Part shown: positions 63,045 through 64,000 of the stretch, one piece after another
Numbering within the stretch: the first letter of the stretch is position 1
Layout: each line of letters starts with the position of its first letter
DNA from: Bosea beijingensis
GTDB lineage: Bacteria; Pseudomonadota; Alphaproteobacteria; Rhizobiales; Beijerinckiaceae
DNA: 64,000 nt
Direction of reading: 5' to 3'
NCBI RefSeq assembly: GCF_030758975.1
Contig: NZ_CP132359.1
Location: forward strand, 5,199,427-5,263,426
Notes under the pieces: generated by a model
What the model saw: the letters and a program-made list of their open reading frames with translations, nothing else
What the model was told of the DNA's origin: nothing
The model's database searches: none
Made by a program: the position numbers and the translations under genes

Positions 63045-64000
63045 ATGTCACGCATTTTCAGCTCCGGCATTCCTGCGAGGCTTGTCATAGCCGGCGTGCT
63101 CGCCGTTATCATTATCCCCGGCATCGTCTTCGCAACCATTCTCCTGCATCGATACTCCGAAGCGCAGCGGGGCCGCTATCAGCAAGAGGCGATCGAGGTC
63201 GCAACAACGGCGGCCGCCCTCGTGGATCGTCACATTCGCAGCTGGCAGATCACGCTCCAGACACTCGGGACATCGAAAGCGCTGAAGGCCGGCGATCTGG
63301 AGAGCTTTTATCGCCAGGCCCTTGAGGTCAAAGGATTTATTGGTGCCGACATCGGACTGCGGGACCTCAGCGGTCAGCAACTCGTCAATACGAGACAAGC
63401 GTGGGGGCAGCCGTTGCCCTTCACGCCGTTTCCCGTCGACCAGCAGGTGATCGCGTCCGCAAAGCCTCACGTCTCAAACGTGTTTACCGGTGCAATTGCC
63501 CAGCGGCCATTGGTTGCTGTAATCGTCCCCGTCTTCGTCGACGGCACGCCGCGTTACCTCCTCCATGCCGGCGCGGAAACGGCACTATTTGCCGATGTCA
63601 TCAAGCCCATCATTCCATCCGGCTGGTTCGTGGCGATCGGGGATCGTGAGGGGGTCTACGTCACGCGTTCGGAAGATCACGACAGGTTCACTGGGCAACC
63701 CGGAGCACCTGCTTTTCTCGCTCAAGCCGTGCGTAAGCAAGGCACTTTCGTCGGTAAGAGTGCCTTGGGTGAAGACGTCCTAGTCGGATACGCGCATTCG
63801 GAATTGTCCGATTGGCTCGTTGCCGCCAATATCCGTCAAAACGTGGTCGAGCAGCCGCTTCGAAGCGCTGTCGTTGCGTTGACCGCCGGCGGCGTCGCGA
63901 GCCTCATCGTGATGCTGATCGCAGCAACCCTTCTTTGGCGGCTGATCGCAAGCCCATTGCGTCGCCTCACTCTCGTGAGCGCAAGGCTAGGGACGTTCTC
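63045..64000 (+). CDS. Membrane sensor protein with dCache-like domain, runs off right end
   Basis: At least 318 residues from the ATG at 63045 (an ATG 11 codons earlier is in frame). N-terminal helix (IPARLVIAGVLAVIIIPGIV), a large extracytoplasmic domain (EAQRGRYQQEAIEVATTAAA; GFIGADIGLRDLSGQQLVNT; SVFVD-like VAVIVPVFVDGTPRYLLHAG) and a second helix (AVVALTAGGVASLIVMLIAA) then a HAMP-like start (PLRRLTLVSARLG). This is the sensor half of a histidine kinase, chemoreceptor or diguanylate cyclase. The output domain lies outside the window. Confidence 0.75.
   Translation, partial: MSRIFSSGIPARLVIAGVLAVIIIPGIVFATILLHRYSEAQRGRYQQEAIEVATTAAALVDRHIRSWQITLQTLGTSKALKAGDLESFYRQALEVKGFIGADIGLRDLSGQQLVNTRQAWGQPLPFTPFPVDQQVIASAKPHVSNVFTGAIAQRPLVAVIVPVFVDGTPRYLLHAGAETALFADVIKPIIPSGWFVAIGDREGVYVTRSEDHDRFTGQPGAPAFLAQAVRKQGTFVGKSALGEDVLVGYAHSELSDWLVAANIRQNVVEQPLRSAVVALTAGGVASLIVMLIAATLLWRLIASPLRRLTLVSARLGTF

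Overview
The window reads as chromosome of a high-GC alphaproteobacterium, most likely Hyphomicrobiales (Bosea/Methylobacterium/Bradyrhizobium-like). This is inferred from codon use and gene families (fused PcaD-PcaC, OxyR/KatG, SorA-type sulfite dehydrogenase, FNR-like regulator, Omp25-like porin), not from a marker gene.

Layout. 1-2441: end of a protocatechuate (pca) operon on the minus strand, whose pcaJ is truncated and joined to the 5' end of a ZntA-type metal ATPase gene. 2442-13859: a metal and thiol region. It holds a MerR-type regulator, DsbA, DsbB, CcdA, two TlpA-like thioredoxins, SCO, PCuAC, two DUF2946 proteins, MntH, a DUF1223 protein, an ETHE1/Blh-like MBL protein, a 1-Cys peroxiredoxin and two small HMA proteins, with two MerR-type promoters. 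14061-15127: decayed LysR copy, then a Mn riboswitch and mntP. 15382-23515: an opine/amino-acid-like catabolic locus (LysR, octopine-dehydrogenase-family enzyme, two CMD/AhpD proteins, flavin monooxygenase-like enzyme, polar amino-acid ABC transporter). 23610-27196: an RcnR/CsoR-regulated nickel/cobalt-type cluster with a divergent operator. 27955-28469: IS3 remnant and the 3' half of a tRNA gene, a probable island edge.

28644-43012 looks like ordinary chromosome: oxyR/katG; an ECF sigma/anti-sigma pair followed by a sulfite dehydrogenase and two cytochromes c; then the most notable locus. A thiamin pyrophosphate riboswitch heads a seven-gene minus-strand operon encoding LuxE- and LuxC-family proteins, a NitT/TauT-type ABC transporter (NMT1-like binding protein, permease, ATPase), a short-chain dehydrogenase and a TIM-barrel protein. 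The simplest reading is uptake of a thiamin-related carboxylic acid, its activation and reduction to aldehyde by LuxE/LuxC, and reduction to an alcohol by the dehydrogenase. I know of no described thiamin role for LuxC/LuxE.

43206-64000 is a patchwork. A truncated UDP-glucose dehydrogenase gene is fused to the Asn/Gly-repeat tail of another gene, upstream of a CHASE2-PAS-GGDEF-EAL protein. From 46.7 to 54.5 kb lie many broken genes (integrase, USP, 5-formyl-THF cyclo-ligase, Tim44-like, XdhC-like, LysR) around an intact ctaD. Then come small and regulatory genes (DUF2945, DUF488, receiver, FNR-like), a broken Omp25-like porin, small membrane proteins, a YihY/BrkB protein, a truncated cation diffusion facilitator and a sensor protein that runs off the right end.
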